From assembly GCF_030698175.1 (NCBI RefSeq), contig NZ_JAUYNT010000028.1, positions 168,434 to 232,433 of the forward strand: 64,000 nucleotides of DNA. The letters run 5' to 3'. Below are positions 54,500 through 62,684 of this stretch, one piece after another; position 1 is the first letter of the stretch, and the number at the start of each line of letters is the position of its first letter. The stretch is from Pseudomonas sp. GTDB lineage: Bacteria > Pseudomonadota > Gammaproteobacteria > Pseudomonadales > Pseudomonadaceae. The notes beneath the pieces are model-generated. The model had not been told where the DNA came from and ran no database searches. It worked only from the letters and a program-made list of their open reading frames with translations. The position numbers and the translations under genes were made by a program.

Positions 54500-56146
54500 A
54501 TGGCGCAGGTTCAGGCAGTACCCAGCTGGATCGCCGAACTGCGCCTGGCCTATGAGAGCGGCGCCCATGGCCAGTTCGTGCTCTATGGCAATGTAGCCGA
54601 CCGCTTCCCCCTCGAAGGCCGGCTGGTCAGCCTGACCCGCTATCTCGAGGCGCAGTTGCTGAGCCGCTTCGATCTGGTGTTTCTCTACGACCCCGGCAAC
54701 GGCCTGAGCCTGCTGCGCGGCGGCGAACGTTTTGCCCAGTGGCCGGCCGCCGAGCAGATTCAGCCCTGGCCCCAGGAGCCGCGTGCGGCGGTGGAGCTGA
54801 TCAGCCGCTACCTGCGTTATCGCGCCAACCTCAAGGCCTTGGGCCGGGGCGACAGCGAGCATGTGGCGGTGATCCTGCGCGGCGCCGAACTGGTGCTGCC
54901 GGCCGGCCGCCAGGGCGATTTCGCCACCGCCAGCCTGGCCAGTCTGGTGCGCGACTGGGCCGCCGAACCGCCGTTCAGCGACATGGCCTTCGCCAGTTTG
55001 CTGCTGGCCGACAACCTCAATGACCTGCATCCGCTGGTGGCTAATAACCCGCGCGTCGACCGCATCCAGGTGCCGCTGCCGGATGCCGACAGCCTGCAAC
55101 ACTGCCTGGCGCAGCTGCGTCTGGAGCATCCCCAGGCTTTCGCCAGCGACGCCTCAGAGGTGCAGGGCCTCGCCGGAGTCAGCCTCAGCGCCCTGACCAG
55201 TCTGGTCAAACGCCGCGCCCACGAAGGCAAGGTGCTCGGCGCGCAAGACTGGCTCGCAGCCAAGAAGGAGTTGGTGGAAGCCGACAGCGCCGGGCTGGTG
55301 GAATTTATCGAATCCAAGCGCACCCTCGACGATTATTACGCCCAGGACGCCCTGAAAACCTGGCTGCGTCAGGACATGGCGTTGTGGCAGGCGGCCGATC
55401 TGCGCGCCTTGCCCAAGGGCTATATCTTTTGCGGCCCGGTGGGCACCGGTAAAACCTATCTGGTCGAGTGCCTGGCCGGTGAGGCCGGGGTGCCGGTGGT
55501 CAAGCTGAAGAACTTTCGCGACCGCTGGGTCGGTTCCAGTGAGGGCAATCTGGAGAAGATCTTCCGGCTGATTCGCGGCCTGGGCCGCTGCATTGTGTTT
55601 ATCGACGAGGCCGACCAGACCCTCGGCCGCCGCGATTTCGGCAGTGGCGACAGCGGTTTGTCCGGGCGCCTGTACTCGATGATCGCGCAAGAGATGAGCG
55701 CGACTGACAATCGCGGCAAGGTGATCTGGATTCTGGCCTCGTCGCGCCCCGATCTGATCGAGGTCGATCTCAAACGTCCCGGCCGGGTCGACGTGAAGAT
55801 TCCCTTGCTGCCGACTACCAGCCTGGCCGAGAGCGCCGGCTTGCTGCAGGCCTTGCTCAAGCGTTTCGACCTCAACCTGGAGGGCGCCGAGTTGCAGCAA
55901 TTGCCGCTGCCGCTGCTGCTCACTCCCGGCGCGGCCGAAGCGCTGGCGGTGAAGGTCTATCGGCAGGTGCGCACCAGCCAATTGCCGCCGCTGGCGGCGC
56001 TGGCGCATTGCCTGCAGGGCTATCAGCCTCCGGTGCCGGAGCAGGTACTGCGCCAGCAGATGATTATCGCCATCCGCGAGGCCACGGATATCAGCTTCGT
56101 GCCGCCGTCCTTGCGTGGCTTGGCCAGCGAGGTGCCCGCGCCATGA
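54500..56146 (+). CDS. Classical-clade AAA ATPase partnered with PspA-like protein
   Basis: 548 residues, starting three bases after the pspA-like stop. The N-terminal ~260 residues (FVLYGNVADRF, DLVFLYDPGNGLSLLRGGER) look like a degenerate P-loop domain without a Walker A. The C-terminal AAA module is intact: Walker A GPVGTGKT at about 312-319, Walker B CIVFIDEADQ at about 364, sensor-1 region VIWILASSRPDLI and the arginine-finger segment DLKRPGRVDVK near 426. These are the marks of the FtsH/CDC48/Vps4 clade. No protease domain is attached, so it probably remodels a protein partner, most likely the PspA-like polymer. Confidence 0.9.
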   Translation: MAQVQAVPSWIAELRLAYESGAHGQFVLYGNVADRFPLEGRLVSLTRYLEAQLLSRFDLVFLYDPGNGLSLLRGGERFAQWPAAEQIQPWPQEPRAAVELISRYLRYRANLKALGRGDSEHVAVILRGAELVLPAGRQGDFATASLASLVRDWAAEPPFSDMAFASLLLADNLNDLHPLVANNPRVDRIQVPLPDADSLQHCLAQLRLEHPQAFASDASEVQGLAGVSLSALTSLVKRRAHEGKVLGAQDWLAAKKELVEADSAGLVEFIESKRTLDDYYAQDALKTWLRQDMALWQAADLRALPKGYIFCGPVGTGKTYLVECLAGEAGVPVVKLKNFRDRWVGSSEGNLEKIFRLIRGLGRCIVFIDEADQTLGRRDFGSGDSGLSGRLYSMIAQEMSATDNRGKVIWILASSRPDLIEVDLKRPGRVDVKIPLLPTTSLAESAGLLQALLKRFDLNLEGAELQQLPLPLLLTPGAAEALAVKVYRQVRTSQLPPLAALAHCLQGYQPPVPEQVLRQQMIIAIREATDISFVPPSLRGLASEVPAP

Positions 56147-56997
56147 GCTTCGCCCGCGCGCTCTGGGCCGCCTTTAACGCCCGGCCACTGGGCATGCCGC
56201 TGCCGCCGAACTGGTTCGCGCTGGCCGCCTTCGGCCTGCTGGGACTATTTGTCAGCCCGGGCTTTTGGCTGCTCGGTGCCGGACTGGAATTGGCCTATCT
56301 GGGGCTGCTGGCGCGCCAGCCGCGCTTTCGCAACTGGGCAACGGCCACAACCCCACAGACCGACCCGGCCGCGCAGCGTTACGAAGCCACCCTGGCCTTG
56401 CTCGACGAGGGCCAGCGGCAGCGCCAGCAACGCATCGAGGCACGCGCCCGTGAAGTACTGCAACTGCTCTCGCGTTCCGCGCTGATGGCCTCCCATGCCT
56501 CCAGCCTGGAGCAACTGGTGTGGCTCAACCTGCGCTTGCTCGCCGCCGGCCAGGCGTTGAACGTGGTGGTGCAGACCGCCGCCACGGAAGCGAGCGAGTT
56601 GCAGCAACAAGAGCAGCAGATCGACCAACGCCTGGCCGATCAGGACTTGTCCGCCGACCTGCGGCGTAGCCTGGAGCAACAAAAACAGGTGATCGATGCG
56701 CGGCAGCTGGCCCACAGCGAAGGCAGCAAACGCAAGGAGCATGTGGATGCCGAGTTGCAGCGCATCGAGCAGCAGATAGCCCTGATCCGCGAGCAGACCC
56801 TGCTGGCCACCGACGAAGAACAGATAGGCGTGGCACTCAATGCGCTGACCTCCTCGTTCAACGAGTCGAGCCGCTGGCTGAACAGTCAGCGCGATTTGCT
56901 CGGCGTGCTGGAACTCAGCCAGCAGCAGGCGTTGCCCGGCTATGTGCTGCAGGGCCAAGGGCAGAAACCGGCAGTCGCCGAACCTATTCAACACTGA
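56143..56997 (+). CDS. Membrane-anchored coiled-coil protein of the PspA-AAA operon
   Basis: 284 residues from the ATG at 56143, overlapping the AAA stop by four bases. One or two membrane helices lie at about 22-58 (ALAAFGLLGLFVSPGFWLLGAG). Then comes a cytoplasmic or periplasmic helical region (ASSLEQLVWLNLRLLAAGQAL) and a Gln/Glu-rich coiled coil at about 145-235. No named family is recognised. The tight packing indicates a structural partner linking the membrane to PspA or the ATPase; this is inference. Confidence 0.82.
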   Translation: MSFARALWAAFNARPLGMPLPPNWFALAAFGLLGLFVSPGFWLLGAGLELAYLGLLARQPRFRNWATATTPQTDPAAQRYEATLALLDEGQRQRQQRIEARAREVLQLLSRSALMASHASSLEQLVWLNLRLLAAGQALNVVVQTAATEASELQQQEQQIDQRLADQDLSADLRRSLEQQKQVIDARQLAHSEGSKRKEHVDAELQRIEQQIALIREQTLLATDEEQIGVALNALTSSFNESSRWLNSQRDLLGVLELSQQQALPGYVLQGQGQKPAVAEPIQH

Positions 56998-57036
56998 TTG
57001 GCAGGCGCTGGCCTGCCACCGACAAGGAGACGAGTC

Positions 57037-58722
57037 ATGGCTTTAGCTTCATTCCGAGCGCAGCAGCGCGGCAATGCCGCCGGCATCGTGCTGACCCTAG
57101 TGCTGGTGCTCGGCCTGCTGGGCTTGGGTGGCTGGCTAGTCAGTCAGGACTTGCTCAAGCAAGGCGCCGACAGCCCGCTGGCGAGCCTGCCGGCCAGCCT
57201 CGGGGTCGCCGCCGGGCCGGACCCGATCGAGCCGGTCATGGGCACCCCGACGCTGCAATCGGCGGCGGCTTATGAGGTGAAGAACAACATCCTCGATATC
57301 GACATGAGCGAGTATGCCGGTTATGGCGGCCTGATCGTCGCCAATGGCGGGCTGGCGCCCAACCCCGAGTCGTTTTTCGCCAAAAAATACGGCTTTCAAC
57401 TGCGCCTGAACAAGGGCGAGGGCGAGGAATGGTCGGCCTTGAACAACGGTCAGCTGGCGGCAGTGGCGACCACCGCCGACGTGCTGGCGGTACTCGGCCG
57501 CCAGTTTGAAGTCGCGGTGCCGGTGCAGATCGCCTTCTCCCGTGGCTCAGATCAGGTGGTGGTGGACAGCGGCATTGCCAGCATCAACCAACTCAAGGGC
57601 AAGGTGCTCGGTGCTTCGCAGTTCAATGAGAGCGAGTTCTTTATCCGCTACCTGGCCTCCGAGGCCGGTGTGCCGGTGAAAGTGCTGCGCGATTTGGATA
57701 GCCGGCCGGGGCCAAATGAGTTGGGCCTGGTGTTTTATGAGGATGCCTTTCTCGCCTGCGACGCCTATGCCGCCGAGTTGCAGGGCCGCAAGCCACGAAT
57801 GAATGGTTGTGTCGGTTGGTCGCCGCGCACCGATGAGGTGGTCGCCGGTTCTGCGGGCGCCGCGAAGATGCTGGTGTCCAACCGCAACCTGCTGGTGGTG
57901 GCCGACATTCTGGCGGTCAACAAGGGCTTCGCCAACGCCCATCCGGAGATGGTCAAAGGCCTGGTGCATGGCGTGCTGGAAGGCAATCGGCTGCTGCGCG
58001 ATGACCCCCAGGCGCATGCCGACGTGGTCGCCAAGGCCTTCGGCTGGACCCGTGCGGAAACCCTCGACGAGCTGGGCAAGGTGCACCTGAGCAACCTGCC
58101 GGAAAACCTGGCGTTCTTCGATGGCAGCATCGACTCGGCTGGCTCCTTCCAGGGCATCTTTCAGTCCTCAGTGCTGGCCTATGGCGCGTTGATTCGCAAT
58201 CCTGCCGATCCGGCCCGGTTTGCCGACGTGCAGCAACTTAAAGCGCTGGATGCCAGCGGCCAGTTCAAGGGCCAGAGCATCGCCATCGCGCCGATCCGCA
58301 CCAGCGGTAAGGTGGCGCTGGAAGGCGATGCCCTGCTGAGCAAGGACATCCGCTTCTTCTTCGAGGCCAACTCGGCCGAGCTGGACAAGCAGGCACCGGC
58401 CAACCAGGAGTACCTGGACACCATCAAGAAATTTCTGCAGGTCAGCCCCGGCTCCATAGTGCTGCTGCGCGGCCATGTGGATAACGGCATGGTCGCCGAC
58501 TTCGAGCGCCAAGGCGGCGCCGCTCTGGTGCGCAGCATGTCGCTGAAAGCCATGGAGCTTTCCCGGCAGCGCACCCTGGCGGTGAAAACTGCCCTGCTGG
58601 CGCGCCATCCGGGGATCAAGGACGACCGCATCGAACTGGTCGGCCGTGGCTGGGAAGAGCCGATCGGCCAGGATGGCGACAAGAACCGCCGCGTCGAGGT
58701 GCAGTGGTTCACCCTGGAATAG
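57037..58722 (+). CDS. Periplasmic substrate-binding/OmpA fusion protein
   Basis: 561 residues from the ATG at 57037, with AAGGAGA upstream. An N-terminal membrane anchor (about 15-36) leads to an ABC-type substrate-binding fold of the NMT1/phosphonate kind at about 80-400 (GLIVANGGLAPNPESFFAKKYGF, VDSGIASINQLKGKVLGASQ, ADILAVNKGFANAHPEMVKGL). A C-terminal OmpA-like peptidoglycan-binding domain follows at about 438-561 (IRFFFEANSAELDKQAP, LLRGHVDNG, DRIELVGRGWEEPI, NRRVEVQWF). It should be anchored in the inner membrane, bind a ligand and hold the wall. There is no ABC permease nearby, so sensing is more likely than transport. Confidence 0.9.
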   Translation: MALASFRAQQRGNAAGIVLTLVLVLGLLGLGGWLVSQDLLKQGADSPLASLPASLGVAAGPDPIEPVMGTPTLQSAAAYEVKNNILDIDMSEYAGYGGLIVANGGLAPNPESFFAKKYGFQLRLNKGEGEEWSALNNGQLAAVATTADVLAVLGRQFEVAVPVQIAFSRGSDQVVVDSGIASINQLKGKVLGASQFNESEFFIRYLASEAGVPVKVLRDLDSRPGPNELGLVFYEDAFLACDAYAAELQGRKPRMNGCVGWSPRTDEVVAGSAGAAKMLVSNRNLLVVADILAVNKGFANAHPEMVKGLVHGVLEGNRLLRDDPQAHADVVAKAFGWTRAETLDELGKVHLSNLPENLAFFDGSIDSAGSFQGIFQSSVLAYGALIRNPADPARFADVQQLKALDASGQFKGQSIAIAPIRTSGKVALEGDALLSKDIRFFFEANSAELDKQAPANQEYLDTIKKFLQVSPGSIVLLRGHVDNGMVADFERQGGAALVRSMSLKAMELSRQRTLAVKTALLARHPGIKDDRIELVGRGWEEPIGQDGDKNRRVEVQWFTLE

Positions 58723-58727
58723 CACCG

Positions 58728-58767
58728 TAAACAGGCGGGCGCCGAGTCGCTCGCGCCCGCCTGTTTA
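58728..58767. terminator. Bidirectional terminator between SBP-OmpA and terC
   Basis: Arms TAAACAGGCGGGCGC and GCGCCCGCCTGTTTA, 15 bases each and perfect, with a ten-base loop. It starts six bases after the SBP-OmpA stop and ends 12 before the convergent terC stop. Confidence 0.92.
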
Positions 58768-58779
58768 CAGCGGCCTGCC

Positions 58780-59547
58780 TCACTCGCCGGGAATATCCTT
58801 GCGCAACTTCAGCGGCTCGGGTGGCTGGCGTTTCTTGGCCATGGCGGTGCGCATGCGGATATTGATGGCTTCGACGCCGAGCGAGAAGGCCATGGCGAAG
58901 TACACATAGGCCTTGGGCACATGCACGTCGAAGGCTTCGGCGATCAGTACGGTGCCGACCAGGGTAAGGAACGACAGCGCGAGCATCTTCAGGCTCGGGT
59001 GGCGGTCGATAAAGTCGCTGATGCTGCCGGCCGCCGCCATCATCACCAGGACCGCGACTATGATCGCCGCGACCATCACCGGCACGTTGCTGACCATGCC
59101 GACTGCGGTGATGACCGAGTCCAGGGAGAAAACGATGTCGATAATGGCGATCTGCACGATGGTGCCGATAAAGCCGCCGGCCATGCTTTTCGGCTCGTTG
59201 GCGGTTTCGTCCTCGCCTTCCAGGCCGTGGTAGATCTCCATGCTGCTCTTCCACAGCAAAAACAATCCGCCGAAGAACAGGATCAGGTCGCGCCCGGAAA
59301 TCCCCTGGGCAAACACCGTGAACAGGTCCGTGGTCAGGCGCATCACCCAGGTGATCGACAGCAACAGCATGATCCGCGTGACCATCGCCAGCGCCAGACC
59401 AAACAGCCGGGTCTTGGCCTGCATCGGCTTGGGCACACGGCCGACCAGAATGGCGATCATGATGATGTTGTCGATGCCGAGCACTATCTCCAGCGCCGTC
59501 AGGGTAAAAAACGCGATCCAGATTTCCGGGCTGGTTAGCCATTCCAT
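58780..59547 (-). CDS. TerC-family integral membrane protein
   Basis: 255 residues with about seven hydrophobic helices. ALEIVLGIDNIIMIAILVGRVP and IVQIAIIDIVFSLDSVITAVGM carry the paired acidic residues typical of TerC/YjbE/Alx proteins, now thought to move Mn(II). The C-terminal tail is basic. It is convergent with the PspA-AAA operon. A functional link with that stress module is possible but not shown. Confidence 0.93.
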   Translation of the reverse strand: MEWLTSPEIWIAFFTLTALEIVLGIDNIIMIAILVGRVPKPMQAKTRLFGLALAMVTRIMLLLSITWVMRLTTDLFTVFAQGISGRDLILFFGGLFLLWKSSMEIYHGLEGEDETANEPKSMAGGFIGTIVQIAIIDIVFSLDSVITAVGMVSNVPVMVAAIIVAVLVMMAAAGSISDFIDRHPSLKMLALSFLTLVGTVLIAEAFDVHVPKAYVYFAMAFSLGVEAINIRMRTAMAKKRQPPEPLKLRKDIPGE

Positions 59548-59678
59548 AATGGGGATTTGCTCCGTCGAGTTGCGTAGGGCGGCACCTGCCTATGCTGGTT
59601 AAAAGCGGGCGGGTTACAGCGAAGAATTGCCGGTAAGTCTAATGCCAGCGCGATTGAGATTGAATGGGGAGTATGCAC

Positions 59679-59855
59679 ATGCAGCACATCCATCAGGGCG
59701 GGTGTCATTGCGGCCAGTTGCGCTACCGCTTCAATGCGCCGCTGCAGAGCATTGCCCATTGCCATTGTTCGATCTGCCGGCGCACCAGCGGCGGCATAGT
59801 CACCAGCTGGCTGACGGTGCTACTGACGACGCAAGCTACCAACTGCTGCGTGCGG
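59679..59855 (+). pseudogene. Truncated GFA (formaldehyde-activating-like) gene fragment
   Basis: MQHIHQGGCHCGQLRYRFNAP and HCHCSICRRTSGGIVTSWLTV contain the CxC and CxxC zinc motifs of GFA-family proteins and start after GGGGAG. Family-like sequence stops after about 48 residues, where a normal member has about 130. The frame then runs into the 3' end of the convergent DUF4105 gene. The missing two thirds show it is a remnant, probably cut by rearrangement at about 59825-59855. Confidence 0.75.
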
Positions 59856-61826
59856 TTAGGGCAGCACCAGCCCGCCGCTGGCTTGGTGCAGTTCGCGCAG
59901 GCGTTTGCCGAGGGAGCCAAGGTTGGCTTCGGACGTTTCCAGCTCCAGCACCTGGGCCGGACCCAGTAACGCGCGCACCTCTTGGCTGAGGCTGTCGTTG
60001 AGGCGACGCAGTAGCTGCTGGCGGTTGGCGCTGCTGTCTTGCAACTGCTGCCATTCATCGGGCTGCGGCAGGCCATAACCTTGGGTGCCGAGCAGCTCGG
60101 CCGGGCGACTGAGAAAGCCGCTATTGGCCAGCAATTGTTGCAGCGCTTCGCCGGCCTTGGCCAGGGCCGGGTCGTGGGTTGGCGCGCCGCGATCACTCAG
60201 ATAACGTTGTTTGATCTGCTCTTGGGCCAGTAACAGTTGCCGGCGCAGGGCGGCTTGCTCAAGCAATAGCAACGCGGCGCTGGTGCGCAAATCCGCCTGG
60301 GCGAACCAGGGCGTGCGTTGGCTGGCGGGCAGGGCTAGCCAGTCTTCAACGTCCTCCTGGGGGATCGGCAAACTCTGTTTGAGCACCACGAACATGGTTT
60401 GATAGCGCTCGCGGAATGAGTCGAAGCGATAGCCCAGGCGCAGGGCTTCGCGCGGGTCATCCAGCACCGAGGTGTCGGCCAGACCGCGGGCCTCCAGTAC
60501 GGCCAGCAAGCCATTGGGCATGATGCTGTCGAGGTCATCGAGTTGCGGTTGGGCGCTGCCACTGCGCAACAATTTCAGGGTTTCCACCGCGCAGTTATTG
60601 GACAGAAAGAAGTAGTCGCCGTCATAGCTCCAATGCATTTCCAGCGCATGTTTAACCAGCGCATCTTGCTCAGCTTGGCTGAGCTTGAGCGGCACCGAGG
60701 CGACGCTGCGCAGTTCAATCTTGGTGTATTCGTCGATCACCTGGCTGAGCGGCAGTACGAATAAGCGTGACGGGTAACCACCGGTTAAACCCTCCCAGCT
60801 GGACAGCTGCACATCGCCAACAAAGGCCCGATAAGACAGCACCAAGTGCTGGTCGAGATCGAGCCGACAGGCCGGTCCGCGTGGTCGCCCCGGTGCGCAA
60901 ATAACCAGGCGCAACATGCTATGACCGAAGCGGCTGACCCAGTTGTTGTTGCCTTCGGCGAGCAAGAAATCCACCTCGTAGACCCGCGCCGGATCGAGCT
61001 TGCCCAGTGGCTGGCGGGCGAAATCGCTGCCGGCGTTCAGGTAGGCCAACTGGGTTGCGCAGGTCTGTTTGGCGCTGGGTGCCCAAGCAAAATGCGTCTG
61101 CCAATAGGCATACAGCTCGGGCCGGCGACAGGCATAACTGGGATCGAGCAGAAAGTATTCGAGATTGACCGCGACAAACTCGCGCGGATTGCTCAACTCA
61201 TAGCTGTCGGGGCTACGTGCCACCTGGGCGTTGTGTTGTTCGCGCTGACCATAACGGCCGACATACTGCGGCCAACCGGCCAAGTCCAACAGCCGCGGGT
61301 CGTCGGAGAGGCTAAAGCGCCGCGCCGTCTGCCCGCGACATGTGCTGGGCAAGCCCACCAAGCCTTGACTGGCGGCGCGCTGTCGGCAGCTTTGCAATAG
61401 CTGTGCAGTGGTGGTCGGCCAGAGTTGGGCTCGGTCGTAAAAATGCGTCAGTTCATGCAGCAGGCTGGCCAGCAACTCTTGCTGCACAGTGCCGTGGGTA
61501 CGGCCGGTGAGCGTGCTCGCCGCCGAGCCATCCAGCAGCTTGGGCAGCAGCTGGGCATTCAGCTCCAGCAGGTTGCCGGTCTGACCGGCGCGGCCATACA
61601 CCTCAACGGGTAACTGATCCGCCCAACGCAGGTTGATGGTCTTATCCAGGCGCTGGACAAAGCTCGGCGGTAGTGCGGCGAGCGCTTGCTCGATCAATAG
61701 CTGACTGGCCTGGCGCTCGCCCGAGCTGAGTCCGGTGTCATCCAGCTTGAGCTGCAAAGCGCCCTGGGCGCCGCCGGCGATCAGCCACAGCAGGCCGGCG
61801 CAGAGCCAGCCGAAAACGCTTTTCAC
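59856..61826 (-). CDS. DUF4105 (Lnb-like) protein with zinc-metalloprotease-like motif
   Basis: 656 residues from a GTG start that overlaps the upstream DUF2388 stop by four bases (GTGA). A signal peptide ends GAQGA. The N-terminal part carries LLHELTHFYDRAQLW near residue 123, an HExxH zinc-protease signature, with a downstream acidic candidate ligand in NPREFVAVNLEYFLLDP. The central DUF4105 domain (VSRFGHSMLRLVI, VGDVQLSSWEGLTGGYPS, YFFLSNNCAVETLKLL) has the conserved His and Cys of the NlpC/P60-like Lnb fold. The C-terminal third is helical. Likely periplasmic. Substrates unknown. Confidence 0.87.
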   Translation of the reverse strand: MKSVFGWLCAGLLWLIAGGAQGALQLKLDDTGLSSGERQASQLLIEQALAALPPSFVQRLDKTINLRWADQLPVEVYGRAGQTGNLLELNAQLLPKLLDGSAASTLTGRTHGTVQQELLASLLHELTHFYDRAQLWPTTTAQLLQSCRQRAASQGLVGLPSTCRGQTARRFSLSDDPRLLDLAGWPQYVGRYGQREQHNAQVARSPDSYELSNPREFVAVNLEYFLLDPSYACRRPELYAYWQTHFAWAPSAKQTCATQLAYLNAGSDFARQPLGKLDPARVYEVDFLLAEGNNNWVSRFGHSMLRLVICAPGRPRGPACRLDLDQHLVLSYRAFVGDVQLSSWEGLTGGYPSRLFVLPLSQVIDEYTKIELRSVASVPLKLSQAEQDALVKHALEMHWSYDGDYFFLSNNCAVETLKLLRSGSAQPQLDDLDSIMPNGLLAVLEARGLADTSVLDDPREALRLGYRFDSFRERYQTMFVVLKQSLPIPQEDVEDWLALPASQRTPWFAQADLRTSAALLLLEQAALRRQLLLAQEQIKQRYLSDRGAPTHDPALAKAGEALQQLLANSGFLSRPAELLGTQGYGLPQPDEWQQLQDSSANRQQLLRRLNDSLSQEVRALLGPAQVLELETSEANLGSLGKRLRELHQASGGLVLP

Positions 61827-62143
61827 GGGGCGAGAATAGCCGCCGCCAGTTCCTGATCCGAGGCGTCGCGCGCCGCCGGCAACTGTGCCCGAATCGCCCC
61901 GAGGGCGGCTTCCAACTGCGCGCCGCGAATCGCGCCATTACTGGCGACGAAACTGGCCGCGTCGTCGTGAGCGTCCACCACTATCTTGGAGTCGCGAATC
62001 GAGGTGGTGGTATCGGAGGTGAAGTCGATGGTGCGGCCGGTGGCGCGAACCAGAATATGACTGAGGTCGGTCAAGGTTTGCGCTTGGACGGTGCCGGCCA
62101 TAAGCGTCAGGGCTGCAGCGACAACAAACAGTGGGCTACGCAT
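61823..62143 (-). CDS. DUF2388 small secreted protein A
   Basis: 106 residues from MRSPLFVVAAALTLMAGTVQA, a signal peptide. The DUF2388 core is present: DDAASFVASNGAIRGAQLEAAL and a C-terminal SDQELAAAILAP. It overlaps the DUF4105 gene, so the two are translationally coupled. DUF2388 is a pseudomonad family without known function. A paralogue lies 229 bases upstream. Confidence 0.88.
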   Translation of the reverse strand: MRSPLFVVAAALTLMAGTVQAQTLTDLSHILVRATGRTIDFTSDTTTSIRDSKIVVDAHDDAASFVASNGAIRGAQLEAALGAIRAQLPAARDASDQELAAAILAP

Positions 62144-62280
62144 AAAAACTCCGAAGCGATACAAAGACAAAGTCGAGCGGTCGATTATCGCCTATGTGTG
62201 CAGCTTATGCAGGGGCAGCGAGTAATTAAGCGGGGGCTGTTGCGGTGCGGCGAGGGATCTAACGGGGCTGAAACAATGCT

Positions 62281-62304
62281 TGCGACCTTGGCATCAAGGT
62301 CGCA
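62281..62304. repeat. Hairpin TGCGACCTT/AAGGTCGCA between DUF2388 genes
   Basis: Perfect nine-base arms with a six-base loop just before the heptamer tract, 25 bases beyond the second copy's repeat. There is no T-run, so it is a weak terminator candidate at most. Confidence 0.6.
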
Positions 62305-62307
62305 AAC

Positions 62308-62377
62308 GGGAAGTGGGAAGTGGGAAGTGGGAAGTGGGAAGTGGGAAGTGAGAAGTGAGGAGTTGGAAGTGATTAGT
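62308..62377. repeat. Heptanucleotide minisatellite (GGGAAGT)n
   Basis: Six perfect GGGAAGT units (62308-62349) are followed by four decayed heptamers in register: GAGAAGT, GAGGAGT, TGGAAGT and GATTAGT. The last ones run into the stop codon of the DUF2388 gene at 62373. Confidence 0.95.
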
Positions 62378-62684
62378 AGGTCAAAATCGCTTGTGCCAAC
62401 TGTGCGTCAGTCGCCTGCAGCTCTGGCGAATGCTGATGGATCTGCTGCAGCGCCGCCTCCAGCTGTGCGCCACGGATTGCACCTTGGCTGGCTACAAAGC
62501 TGGCCGCATCATCCCGGGCGGCCAGGATCACCTTGTTATCTTTTTTGCTCAACGACGAAGTGGCGTCCGAAGACGAGCCAAAGGCTTTAACCGTCCAGTC
62601 AGTAGTGACCACAAAGCTGGTGGCCGAAGCACTGGTGGCCAGAGCCAGCAACGCCGCAGCGCTAAACAGACGAAGTGTGGGCAT
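62373..62684 (-). CDS. DUF2388 small secreted protein B
   Basis: 103 residues from the ATG at 62684, with AGGAG upstream. The signal peptide ends SASA and the core DDAASFVASQGAIRGAQLEAAL is nearly identical to the copy at 61823. It ends with TDAQLAQAILTY. The stop codon lies in the decayed end of a heptamer repeat. The two copies probably arose by tandem duplication. Confidence 0.88.
   Translation of the reverse strand: MPTLRLFSAAALLALATSASATSFVVTTDWTVKAFGSSSDATSSLSKKDNKVILAARDDAASFVASQGAIRGAQLEAALQQIHQHSPELQATDAQLAQAILTY

Noticed and set aside
53726..55129. A 467-codon minus-strand frame across the pspA-like and AAA genes
   Set aside because: Antisense shadow; the plus-strand genes have ribosome sites and motifs.
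58780..59547. TerC as a sign of a tellurite-resistance ter cluster
   Set aside because: No terD, terB or terE homologue is present. The protein belongs to the broad TerC/Alx membrane family.
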